Shown: positions 1 through 8,184 of the stretch, one piece after another
Numbering within the stretch: the first letter of the stretch is position 1
How the letters are laid out: each line of letters starts with the position of its first letter
NCBI RefSeq assembly: GCF_003260975.1
Contig: NZ_CP030041.1
Span: forward strand, 1,401,001 to 1,465,000
DNA from: Echinicola strongylocentroti
GTDB lineage: Bacteria; Bacteroidota; Bacteroidia; Cytophagales; Cyclobacteriaceae
Reading direction: 5' to 3'
Length of the DNA: 64,000 nucleotides
Made by a program: the position numbers and the translations under genes
Notes under the pieces: generated by a model
Told to the model about the DNA's origin: nothing
Seen by the model: only the letters and a program-made list of their open reading frames with translations
Databases searched by the model: none

Positions 1-2
1 TT

Positions 3-1157
3 CCTCACCTCAAGCGGGCATGTCAGCTTACTGACTTTCAGTCTTCCTTGGTACAATCGGCCTTTTTCGGGGCATACTTCCTCATGGCTTTACCTGCTGG
101 CTGGTACATTCAAAAAAAGGGCTATCGCATGGGCATCATCACAGGGCTGTTCATTTCGGCACTTGGTGCTTTTCTATTCTTTCCGGCGGCAGAGACAAGG
201 ATCTATCCGCTCTTTCTGGTGGCACTGTTTGTCATGGCGGCTGGTTTTGCCATGTTGGAGGTGACCGCTTCGCCTTATATCACTAAGCTAGGTGACCCAG
301 AAGGGGCTTCAAGTCGATTGAGCATGGCAGCAGCCATTGGCTCACTTGGGGCCACCATCGCACCTTCACTGGCGGCATTGCTGCTCCTGCACGAAGTGGA
401 TGTACCACAGGCCACCATCGAGGCTTTTACCCCTGTTGAGCTGGAAGCCTTTTTGTCTTCTGAGGCCGATCTGGTGAAGCCACCGTACCTGGTACTTGGA
501 GGCATATTGGCTTTAACGGCCATCACGGTAGTTTTTATAAAACTGCCAAAAATCAAAGATGAGCAAGGGGGTGACAAAAAACCACTTATAGACATTTTAA
601 GGTTCCGGCATACGCTATATGGCATAGGTGCTGAATTCTTTTATATAGGTGCTGAAATAGGAATCGTGAGCTTCATCATCCGGTACGCCAAGTGGTTTAG
701 GATACCAGAGCTTACAGAGCAAAAATCAGCGCAGTTTATCACTGCATATATGGCCTTAGTGCTTATTGGCAGACTCTTAGGGGTGTATATTCTAAAACGA
801 TACAAACCCCAACAGGTATTGGTCTTTTCCTCAATCAGTGCATTTATCATGGTTACTGCAGCCATTTTTACCAATGGCTATTTTTCACTGGCCTGCTTAT
901 CCGCTGTCGGACTATTTACCTCCATCATTTACCCTATCATCTTCAGCCTAAGTATGCAGGACCTGAAGGAGTATACCAAGACAGGTTCATCAGTGTTCCT
1001 ATTGGGAATTGTGGGAGGAGCTATCGTTCCGCCCGTTATGGGCTACATATCTGACACAGCAGGGATCAAGTATGCATTTATTGTTCCATTGATCTGCTAT
1101 GTTTACCTATTGTTTTTTGCCGTGGAAGGTTATAAAGTGAAAATCAAAGAAGCTTAA
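3..1157 (+). CDS. FucP-like MFS sugar permease, 5' end outside window
   Basis: A major facilitator superfamily permease of the L-fucose:H+ symporter (FucP) type, which would bring a free deoxy- or neutral hexose across the inner membrane. The open frame runs to the window edge: before the first possible internal start (TTG at 48) it still codes for LKRACQLTDFQSSLVQSAFF, which matches the LTDFQS-lvQ-aFf region after the first helix of FucP proteins, so the true start is upstream and only about 30-40 residues are missing. The visible part has about 11 hydrophobic segments and the helix-2 ALPAG motif. The next gene begins 2 bp after the stop, so it is the head or an early gene of the fucose-type operon to 6791. 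Substrate is inferred: L-fucose or the chemically close L-galactose. Confidence 0.88.
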   Translation, partial: PHLKRACQLTDFQSSLVQSAFFGAYFLMALPAGWYIQKKGYRMGIITGLFISALGAFLFFPAAETRIYPLFLVALFVMAAGFAMLEVTASPYITKLGDPEGASSRLSMAAAIGSLGATIAPSLAALLLLHEVDVPQATIEAFTPVELEAFLSSEADLVKPPYLVLGGILALTAITVVFIKLPKIKDEQGGDKKPLIDILRFRHTLYGIGAEFFYIGAEIGIVSFIIRYAKWFRIPELTEQKSAQFITAYMALVLIGRLLGVYILKRYKPQQVLVFSSISAFIMVTAAIFTNGYFSLACLSAVGLFTSIIYPIIFSLSMQDLKEYTKTGSSVFLLGIVGGAIVPPVMGYISDTAGIKYAFIVPLICYVYLLFFAVEGYKVKIKEA

Positions 1158-1159
1158 TT

Positions 1160-1852
1160 ATGAACACCAAACAGTTCAGGAGATTTACCTATTTTATCCA
1201 GACCGCCCCCCGCAATATCAAGGCACTTTTTGAAAGTGCTGATTGGCAACGTCTTTTGGAGAAACCCGAAACGAAGGAAATACGCGACCTGAAAATCTAC
1301 AGAAAAGGGATGGATTATTTTATCCTTTTGGACACCTCAGCGACTTTGGACGATAAAGCCCTCCTAAAAGCCCTGAACCGTATAAAAGCGTTTCAATTAC
1401 TTCAAGAAAAATTGACCGCAAATGGCACCTCCTCTGCACAGTTGAGTAAGCCTCTTGAACGGATATTCGAACTGGAACAGCAAGACGTTTATTCTCCAGA
1501 AGAAGGCCAATTAAAAAATAGCATAGGAAAGCACAAAAGGTTTGTATGGACCTTGCTCTTGGAGCCAACCCTGATTGATGAATATAAAAGGGTGCATGCC
1601 ATGGGTATGGCCTGGCCGGAAATCACCAATAACTTAAAAACCATCGGTGTGAAGGACATGGAAATTTACTTACATGAAAATCGTGCGTTCCTGATTATGG
1701 ATACTGTGCCAGGTTTTGACCTTGAAAAGGTCAGCCCCACTTGGCAAAAAATGCCTCGTGAAAATGAATGGCAGGAATACGTGGCAAAATTCCAACAAAC
1801 CAGTCCGGGGAGCTCTATTCAAGAAAAATGGCAAAGTATGGTCAAAATTTAA
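1160..1852 (+). CDS. tandem-domain L-rhamnose/L-fucose mutarotase-like protein
   Basis: Protein of the RhaM/DUF718 mutarotase fold (dimeric alpha/beta barrel), which interconverts alpha and beta anomers of sugars such as L-rhamnose or L-fucose. The usual family member is about 105 residues, but this one is 230 and appears to hold two copies. The second (about residues 126-230) has the recognisable pattern KRFVWTLLLEP, then YKRVHAMGMAWPEI, with the His that is typical of the active site. The first (about 1-110) has the same layout (FRRFTYFIQT, IYRKGMDYFILLDT) but no equivalent YxxxH-WPE segment and looks catalytically degenerate. It lies between a FucP-like permease and two GH29 enzymes, so it probably conditions the released monosaccharide. 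Its stop is 5 bp before the next start. Confidence 0.82.
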   Translation: MNTKQFRRFTYFIQTAPRNIKALFESADWQRLLEKPETKEIRDLKIYRKGMDYFILLDTSATLDDKALLKALNRIKAFQLLQEKLTANGTSSAQLSKPLERIFELEQQDVYSPEEGQLKNSIGKHKRFVWTLLLEPTLIDEYKRVHAMGMAWPEITNNLKTIGVKDMEIYLHENRAFLIMDTVPGFDLEKVSPTWQKMPRENEWQEYVAKFQQTSPGSSIQEKWQSMVKI

Positions 1853-1857
1853 ACGTT

Positions 1858-3381
1858 ATGATCAAAAACACAAGTATCATCATCTTACTTTTTTTGTCGC
1901 TAAGTTGTACACAAAACGCAGCAAAAAAAGAAACAGAAAACGAAGACTTCCCCCTATATACTCCAACCTGGACTTCCCTCCAACGTCATCAAACACCACA
2001 ATGGCTTAAGGATGCAAAGTTTGGCATTTACACTCATTTTTCTTTGGAAAGTATGCAATTCAAAGAAGGGAATGGAAACAAATACAAGCATGAACTTATT
2101 GATGAATTCACATTTGAAAATTTTGATGCCAAAAAATGGGCAGAATTATTTGAAAGGTCGGGGGCCAAATTTGCCGGACCAGTAGCATGGCATGGCAGTG
2201 GGATGGTGCACTGGGACAGCGATATAACCAAACTTGATGTAGTTGATATCGGACCCAAACAGGACGTAACTGGTTTGTTAAAAAAAGAAATCACAAAAAG
2301 GAACATGAAATTTTTGATGTCGTTTCATCCTGGTTATTGGTATAATGCTCTTCTTGACAATGAGAACCCTGGAAGAGAAATGCCTGAATTCCAAGAACTA
2401 TATGGCCCAGCCCATGACCAAGCTATCACTAGGTTCACCCCATGGAAAGACCATGTAGAAAAACAGTCAAAGTATTCAGCATCATATAGGAATTTATGGC
2501 TGAAAAAAATGAAAGAAGCCGTCAATAAATATAGTCCGGATATTTCCTGGACGGATGTTTCCTTTGGGGGTACAGTATGGTCCCATAATGTCGGGAAATT
2601 CAAAAACGGAAAAGCCATTTCGGACAGTCTATATTTTAATGGTTTTGACGAAAGGAGACAAAGGCTTTATCTAAGCCATTTCTTTAACAATGCTCTTAAG
2701 CACAACAAAGAAGTAGCGTTCGTCTACAAAGAACATGATATTTCTCCCGGAATTGGCATGAGAAATTTTGAAAACGGGCTGATAGACAAACTGGCATATG
2801 ATACGTGGATGACAGACATCGATATATGTCATCCGGTAAGTTGGTGGTACAAGCCAAACATGGACATAAAAAAGGCTGATTTACTTATAGACATGTTAGT
2901 GGATGTAACGTCAAAAAACAGAATACTATTATTGAATGTCCCTCCTAAACCCGACGGTACTTTTGCGCAATTCATAAAAGATGAATTATATCAGGTTGGA
3001 GATTGGCTAAAGCTAAATGGAGAGGCCATTTATGGTACCATGCCATGGAGTATTTATGGTGAAGGTCCTTCTATTTTACCACAAACTGGACATTATTCAG
3101 AAAAGAAAGACAATGCCAGTTACAATGAACTGGATTTCAGGTTTACCCAAAAGGACAACCTATTATACGCTATCTGCTTGGGTATTCCCAAAGGGGAAGT
3201 TGTTATTCATTCACTGGGCAGCAATGCAAGATTATATCCAGGTGATATCCTATCAATAGAGCTCCTTGGTAGTGATGCTGCCATTCAATATGAACACAAC
3301 CCCTATGACCTAACGCTACAAATGCCAGATGATTATCATGGTAATTTTGCCTGCGTTTTCAAGATTCACCGAAAGCCCTGA
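1858..3381 (+). CDS. GH29 alpha-L-fucosidase-family lipoprotein with divergent subsite
   Basis: Glycoside hydrolase family 29 (retaining alpha-L-fucosidase/alpha-L-galactosidase family). The start at 1858 is chosen over the in-frame ATG at 1768 because it gives a lipoprotein signal (MIKNTSIIILLFLSLSC) and avoids overlap with the mutarotase gene. The catalytic nucleophile is most likely D233 in SPDISWTDVSFGG. The conserved GH29 sugar-binding segment, normally HHDGF, here reads WHGSGMVHWDS (about residues 111-121), so the first His and the Asp are lost; the KFGIxxHW segment is KFGIYTHFS. The C-terminal part is a beta-sandwich with GEGPS. The gene is followed after 33 bp by a second, more canonical GH29. 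The altered subsite suggests a substrate other than plain fucose, or weak activity. Expected location: outer membrane, facing either side. Confidence 0.88.
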   Translation: MIKNTSIIILLFLSLSCTQNAAKKETENEDFPLYTPTWTSLQRHQTPQWLKDAKFGIYTHFSLESMQFKEGNGNKYKHELIDEFTFENFDAKKWAELFERSGAKFAGPVAWHGSGMVHWDSDITKLDVVDIGPKQDVTGLLKKEITKRNMKFLMSFHPGYWYNALLDNENPGREMPEFQELYGPAHDQAITRFTPWKDHVEKQSKYSASYRNLWLKKMKEAVNKYSPDISWTDVSFGGTVWSHNVGKFKNGKAISDSLYFNGFDERRQRLYLSHFFNNALKHNKEVAFVYKEHDISPGIGMRNFENGLIDKLAYDTWMTDIDICHPVSWWYKPNMDIKKADLLIDMLVDVTSKNRILLLNVPPKPDGTFAQFIKDELYQVGDWLKLNGEAIYGTMPWSIYGEGPSILPQTGHYSEKKDNASYNELDFRFTQKDNLLYAICLGIPKGEVVIHSLGSNARLYPGDILSIELLGSDAAIQYEHNPYDLTLQMPDDYHGNFACVFKIHRKP

Positions 3382-3414
3382 ACTCCCCACTACATAACCT
3401 AAAATTGACATTAA

Positions 3415-4962
3415 ATGAAAAAAATAATTCCGCTCTTAATACTGTCCTTGACCCTAGCCTGTCAGTCTAAAAATCAAAACAACCTATCCAAAGAAGGCAC
3501 TCAAATGGAAATGTACGAGGAAAATTGGGAAAGCCTTAAAAATTACGAAATTCCACAATGGATGAAGGACGCTAAGTTTGGCATCTTTATTCACTGGGGT
3601 CCCAATTCAGTAGCAGAACGTTATACTGATTGGTATCCAAGATGGATGTACTTGGATTCTGGTATTGTGAACCCTCAAACCAATAAAGTGGTCAACAACA
3701 ACGCCCACCCGGCCGTGGCCTATCACAGGGAGAAGTTCGGTGACCAAAAGGATTTTGGCTTTAAAGACATGATCCCCCTTTGGACCATGGAAAACTTTGA
3801 TCCTAAAACGTGGGTAAATCTTTTCAAGCAATCAGGAGCGCAATATGTCATACCGGTAGCAGAGCATCATGATGGTTTTGCACTCTATGAATCTACCATT
3901 ACTCCTTACAATGCCGTGGATATGGGGCCCAAAAGAGATGTTTTAAAAGAGCTAACGGATGAGATCAAGAAACAAGGACTCATCTGTGGAGTAAGCTCAC
4001 ACCTAGCGTTCAACTACAACTACTATAATCAACAACCCTATTTTGACACGGGAAACCCACGATACGCAGACCTATATGGTCCTCCCCATACTATGGGGGA
4101 TTCGGTAAGTACCGAATGGCTGGCCGATGTATGGTGGCCCAGAACAAAGGAAATCATTGACAACTATCAACCGGATATTCTTTGGTTTGACTTTTACCTC
4201 GACCGGGCCGAATTTGCCCCATACCATAAAAAGCTGGCGACCTATTATTATAACTCCGGCATTGAAAGAAATAAATCAGTGGTTTTACAAACCAAGAACC
4301 TGCACTATAAATCTTATCCCGAAGGCACCCATATGCTGGACCTTGAACGCAGCAAAATGGACTCCTTGCGAAGGGACTATTGGCAGACTGATACATCCAT
4401 AGGCAAAAACTCGTGGTATTACTCAAAGAATTGGATACCAAAAGACGCGGGAAGCCTAATAGCAGACCTTATGGATATTGTAAGTAAGAACGGATGCCTT
4501 TTACTTAATATCGGGCCTAGAAAAGACGGTATCATCCCAGAAGATCAGAAAAAAACACTTTTGGAAATTGGTCAATGGCTGGAAATAAATGGAGAAGCGG
4601 TTTATGGTTCTACCTACTGGGAAGTTTATGGAGAAGGGCCGACCAGAACTGCGACCGGCCACCTATCAGAAAACAAAAACAAAGGCTTTACCCAAGAGGA
4701 TATCCGCTTTACTACCAATGAAGACGCACTTTACGCCACCGTACTTGTACCTCCTACAGAAGATGTGCAGATAAAATACCTAACAAATTCTAAAATTGAC
4801 ATCTCTTCCATCCAACTATTGGGCTATGATGGTAACATTGAGTTTGAGCAATCAGCAGGCGGGACATCCATCAAGTTACCTAAAGATACTGATTTGAAAC
4901 ATGCATTGGTTTTTAAAATCATTAAAGCAAAACCGCAGACCAATAACTTATCAGCGCATTAA
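3415..4962 (+). CDS. GH29 alpha-L-fucosidase/alpha-L-galactosidase lipoprotein
   Basis: Canonical GH29 enzyme, 515 residues, with a lipoprotein signal ending LTLAC (Cys16). It keeps the family landmarks: KFGIFIHWGPNS (about 54-65), EHHDGFALY (150-158) and the nucleophile D259 in PDILWFDFYLD. It is about one third identical in layout to the GH29 just upstream and is probably its paralogue. GH29 enzymes release terminal alpha-L-fucose; some members in porphyran loci release alpha-L-galactose, which differs only by the 6-hydroxyl. Given the GH117-rich locus that converges on this operon, L-galactose is a reasonable alternative. The sulfatase gene begins 11 bp downstream, so desulfation and glycosidic cleavage are likely co-expressed. 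Confidence 0.92.
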   Translation: MKKIIPLLILSLTLACQSKNQNNLSKEGTQMEMYEENWESLKNYEIPQWMKDAKFGIFIHWGPNSVAERYTDWYPRWMYLDSGIVNPQTNKVVNNNAHPAVAYHREKFGDQKDFGFKDMIPLWTMENFDPKTWVNLFKQSGAQYVIPVAEHHDGFALYESTITPYNAVDMGPKRDVLKELTDEIKKQGLICGVSSHLAFNYNYYNQQPYFDTGNPRYADLYGPPHTMGDSVSTEWLADVWWPRTKEIIDNYQPDILWFDFYLDRAEFAPYHKKLATYYYNSGIERNKSVVLQTKNLHYKSYPEGTHMLDLERSKMDSLRRDYWQTDTSIGKNSWYYSKNWIPKDAGSLIADLMDIVSKNGCLLLNIGPRKDGIIPEDQKKTLLEIGQWLEINGEAVYGSTYWEVYGEGPTRTATGHLSENKNKGFTQEDIRFTTNEDALYATVLVPPTEDVQIKYLTNSKIDISSIQLLGYDGNIEFEQSAGGTSIKLPKDTDLKHALVFKIIKAKPQTNNLSAH

Positions 4963-4973
4963 ACAAATATGAT

Positions 4974-6791
4974 ATGGAGAGTTTATGCTACGACACCTAC
5001 AAAAGCTTGTTAGCTATACTTCTATCCTTGACAATTGGCTCATGCTCCTCTAAATTACCGGATCCTAAACGTCCCAATGTTATTATCATCCTCACAGATG
5101 ACCAAGGATATGGAGACCTTAGTTGTCATGGCAATGAATACATTCAAACACCCCAATTGGATAAATTATATAATGAGTCCGTTCGGTTTACGGATTTTCA
5201 CGTTGATCCGACCTGTGCCCCTACCCGTGCCGCACTGATGACTGGTAAATACTCACATGGTGCAGGTGTATGGCATACCATCGCAGGGGGCAACCACCTG
5301 CGCGCAAAAGAAATGACCATGGCTGATGTTTTTAAATCCTCAGGATATCAAACTGCCCTATTTGGAAAATGGCATTTGGGATCCAACTACCCCTATCGTC
5401 CAATGGACAGAGGATTTGATGAATGGATCGGCCAGGGAGACGGTGGTACGGGCACTACTGATGACTGGTTTGACAATGATCGCGTAAACGATCATTATTG
5501 GCATAATGGCGAACGAGTACAAATAGACGGTTTTGCCCCGGATGTCTTTTACAATGCCGCAATTGATTTTATCAAAAAAAAGAAGAATACGGATGCCCCT
5601 TTCTTCGTGTACTTGCCCACTTACCTACCTCATGCCCCCCATACCCTGCCTGACACGTTATTAGCTGATAACTCCTCCCCGGACGTCTCAACCCACGTTT
5701 CTTACTTTTATAGTGGAATAGAAAGAATAGATGCCAATATCGGTCGCCTAAGAGAAATGCTAGAAGAAACCGGACAAGCGGACGACACCATTCTCATATT
5801 CATGAGTGACAATGGAGGAACAGCAGGCGTCCCATTGTTCAATGCTGGAATGCGAGGACACAAGGGGCAAGTATATGAGGGAGGCCATAGGGTTCCATTT
5901 TTTCTTCATTGGCCCAATGGACAAATAAGGCATGGCTCGGATGTAAAAGACCTTACTGCGCACATAGACCTATTCCCTACCCTGTTGGATCTTTGTCAAA
6001 TAGACTTGGAAAAACAACCTTCATTCGATGGCCGCAGTTTTAAGGAGCAGCTGTTTATCCCTGAAAAGCCTCTTTCCGATCGAACGGTTTTTGTAGAAAC
6101 CCAGCGGACAATTACATCGAAAAAATGGGTAAACACAGTAGGAATGAACGGCAAATGGAGATTGGTCAATAACCAAGAACTCTATGATATATCAAAAGAT
6201 CCAGCACAAACTAACAATACCATTGCTGACCACCCTGAAATTGTTAAAACAATCCAGGATGACCATGTGAATTATTGGAAAAACGTAAGTCCAGGCGATA
6301 GGGACAAACCAGTCTATATTGTAGGCCATGAAGCAGATCCTGAAACCTATTTAACATCCTCGGACTGGCACTTGTCAAAAACGCCTTGGACCCATGCTCA
6401 GGTTGCTTCCGGGCCATCAAATATAGGCACTTGGGAAATCAATGTTTCAAGGAAAGGAATCTACAGGTTTGAGGTTAGGAGATGGCCAAAAGAGGCCAAT
6501 GCGCCCATTTCCGGCATTCCAAGATTCCATAAAACCATTGATGCATGGGATAAGAATGGGGGAATTGACAAACTTATTTACGGAGACCAAATGAAGCCTT
6601 TACCTGTAAAAACCATTCAACTTGAAGTGGGTGGATACACTGAGGCGAAGGCCGTCGATTCAAAGGACACTAGTCTGACATTTGATGTCGAACTAATAAA
6701 AGGTAGAGCCACCGTAAAAGCCATTATGCTGGATAATGAAAATCAAGTCCTGGCTGGAGCTTATTACCTATACATTACACCCTATTTATAA
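4974..6791 (+). CDS. S1-family (arylsulfatase A-like) lipoprotein sulfatase
   Basis: Formylglycine-dependent sulfatase of the alkaline-phosphatase superfamily. Metal-binding DD is at 42-43 in ILTDDQGYGDLS; the formylglycine motif is CAPTRAALMTG with the modified residue C81 (Thr replaces the commoner Ser in CxPSR, a frequent variant). KWHLG (about 133) and the second metal site SDNGG (about 279) are present. A lipoprotein signal ends LTIGSC. The core is followed by a beta-rich C-terminal region (about 440-605) with no recognised domain, probably part of substrate binding. It ends the fucose-type operon. Likely role: removal of sulfate from the non-reducing end before the GH29 enzymes act, for example from L-galactose-6-sulfate or fucose sulfate; the target position cannot be read from sequence. 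Confidence 0.92.
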   Translation: MESLCYDTYKSLLAILLSLTIGSCSSKLPDPKRPNVIIILTDDQGYGDLSCHGNEYIQTPQLDKLYNESVRFTDFHVDPTCAPTRAALMTGKYSHGAGVWHTIAGGNHLRAKEMTMADVFKSSGYQTALFGKWHLGSNYPYRPMDRGFDEWIGQGDGGTGTTDDWFDNDRVNDHYWHNGERVQIDGFAPDVFYNAAIDFIKKKKNTDAPFFVYLPTYLPHAPHTLPDTLLADNSSPDVSTHVSYFYSGIERIDANIGRLREMLEETGQADDTILIFMSDNGGTAGVPLFNAGMRGHKGQVYEGGHRVPFFLHWPNGQIRHGSDVKDLTAHIDLFPTLLDLCQIDLEKQPSFDGRSFKEQLFIPEKPLSDRTVFVETQRTITSKKWVNTVGMNGKWRLVNNQELYDISKDPAQTNNTIADHPEIVKTIQDDHVNYWKNVSPGDRDKPVYIVGHEADPETYLTSSDWHLSKTPWTHAQVASGPSNIGTWEINVSRKGIYRFEVRRWPKEANAPISGIPRFHKTIDAWDKNGGIDKLIYGDQMKPLPVKTIQLEVGGYTEAKAVDSKDTSLTFDVELIKGRATVKAIMLDNENQVLAGAYYLYITPYL

Positions 6792-6820
6792 AACCCTGAC
6801 TGAGGATTTATGGGCTCTTA

Positions 6821-6938
6821 GCTCCTCACAGAAACCACGGGAATCTCAGAAAAGCGCTGTTTCATTCTGGGTTTTCTGTGCCTTCCGCGAGAAATAACAA
6901 CTACTGTCAAGAAAGCGTATAATCAAATTTCCTTTTAT
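6821..6938 (+). repeat. dispersed intergenic repeat, family A copy 1
   Basis: About 118 bp that match, with scattered changes, 47283-47400 and in part 55183-55246. Shared landmarks: CTCACAGAAA, TTTCATTCTGGG, TTCTGTGC, TTCCG-GAGAAATAA and AAGAAAGCG-ATAATC. Non-coding in all three places. The 404-bp gap 6792-7195 between the convergent sulfatase and GH16 genes is filled by this copy and family D copy 1. Confidence 0.75.
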
Positions 6939-7001
6939 CTTTTCAGTTAACAAAGCATTCCTAACCATTTCTTTACAGATCAATTGCCCGATCAACTACT
7001 A

Positions 7002-7195
7002 ACCTGAGCTCGACTTATTTTTAGCATTAAAAGCGTCATACGCGAACCCTTTTTAGGTGGATGTGGGTTGGAAAAGGGTATGGCAACTCGCCGCGGCGAG
7101 CTGCCACGGCTTCCACTCCCTCAAATCTCCCCTAAGCCTCGCAGTGCATGTTCCGACCACTGTACGGAAACGGTTTTCTAATCGAATTGAGGTTA
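7002..7195 (-). repeat. dispersed intergenic repeat, family D copy 1
   Basis: Reverse-complement match of 54280-54446: GAGCTCGACTTATT, AGCATTAAAAGCGTCAT, GAACCCTTTTTAGG, GGTTGGAAAAGGGT and CCTAAGCCTCGCAGTG all recur. Includes the widespread GTCATTGCGAGG-type motif seen in intergenic repeats of many Bacteroidota. This copy carries an extra GC-rich palindrome, CTCGCCGCGGCGAG (about 7086-7101), absent from copy 2. It ends exactly at the GH16 stop codon and may act as a shared 3' structure for the convergent operons. Confidence 0.72.
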
Positions 7196-7999
7196 CTATT
7201 TATTTTGCTGATAATACCTCACCCAATCGATTTTCATGCTGGTACCGTCTATGGCGTCCGTCACTGTTCCATGCCACTTGATGATTGCCAGGCTTAAAAA
7301 GATGGGTGCTTCACTAAAACTAAATTCATTGACTACCCTCCGAATTTCTTTTCCATCCAAATAGAATACCAGTTCCTTTTCATCCCATAACAATCCGAAT
7401 GTGTGATATTCACTCGAGAAATCGATATTTTCAAAAGTGAATGCTTCTGGGTTTCGCGTGCTTATTTTCTTACCACTTTCCGTCAGCACCAAATCGGTGT
7501 GATTATGTATATTCGTATTCACCATATTAGGATAATGACCTTCATTTATATCTAGCTCAAACCGCTTACCTTCAGTTGGAGAAGCTCCCTTTGTCATCAA
7601 CCAAAACGAGTTGTTTGTCGCTTCTGCTGCCGCATATTTATAGCGACATTCAAAATAGCCGTATTTAAACTTCCTTTTGGTCCAGATACTTGCTGAAGTC
7701 CATTCCTGTCCTGCCTTGTTCTCTTTCTTGTTTTTAAGATACAATACACCGTCCTTAACTTCGGCATTTTCACGCCACCTACTACAGAGTATATGTCCAC
7801 TTGGACCATTTTGGGCTTCCCAATTTTCATCTAGCCGTGCATCAGGATATTCAAAATCATCTTCCCATACCAGTTTGAATTTTTTCTTCACAACACGCGG
7901 CACCTGTGCGGATACACTCACAGTGATCAAGAAGAGCATAGAACTTAAAACCAAGATCAGCGGACCATTTTTGGGTCTATTATTTTTCATATTCATCAT
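7196..7999 (-). CDS. secreted GH16 endo-glycanase (agarase/porphyranase/carrageenase type)
   Basis: Glycoside hydrolase family 16, a retaining endo-acting beta-jelly-roll enzyme. The catalytic signature is ELDINE, with nucleophile E148, D150 and acid/base E153, i.e. the beta-bulge ExDxxE form shared by laminarinases, agarases, porphyranases and kappa-carrageenases. An N-terminal signal peptide ends around VSVSAQ (31-32). Upstream of the motif are SFWLMTKG and downstream the strand with YHTFGLLWDEKELVFYLDGK, typical of the family. At 267 residues it is a single catalytic domain without carbohydrate-binding module. It is the last gene of the long minus-strand locus, 185 bp after GH2. Likely job: first cut of the galactan backbone. 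The sequence alone does not separate agarase from porphyranase. Confidence 0.93.
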   Translation of the reverse strand: MMNMKNNRPKNGPLILVLSSMLFLITVSVSAQVPRVVKKKFKLVWEDDFEYPDARLDENWEAQNGPSGHILCSRWRENAEVKDGVLYLKNKKENKAGQEWTSASIWTKRKFKYGYFECRYKYAAAEATNNSFWLMTKGASPTEGKRFELDINEGHYPNMVNTNIHNHTDLVLTESGKKISTRNPEAFTFENIDFSSEYHTFGLLWDEKELVFYLDGKEIRRVVNEFSFSEAPIFLSLAIIKWHGTVTDAIDGTSMKIDWVRYYQQNK

Positions 8000-8184
8000 C
8001 TATTTAAGCAATTAATTATTCTTATAGCACTTTACCCAACATGCTGGGCGCGATCGCATAACGTCTTGTGCCTTCAAATTTGCACAGAAGCAACAGATCA
8101 AACCTGTATAAAATAAGAGTTTGAGAACCCCAACACTATATCTAATGGGGTATAAAATATAACCTAAAATGCTTTGCAACTTAT

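Noticed and set aside
6792..7195. tRNA or other stable RNA in the intergenic repeats
   Set aside because: Hairpins are present, but no cloverleaf, CCA-end or conserved loop sequences were seen.
7057..7281. 74-codon ORF over family D copy 1
   Set aside because: Covers repeat DNA and the 3' end of GH16 on the opposite strand; other copy has no matching frame.
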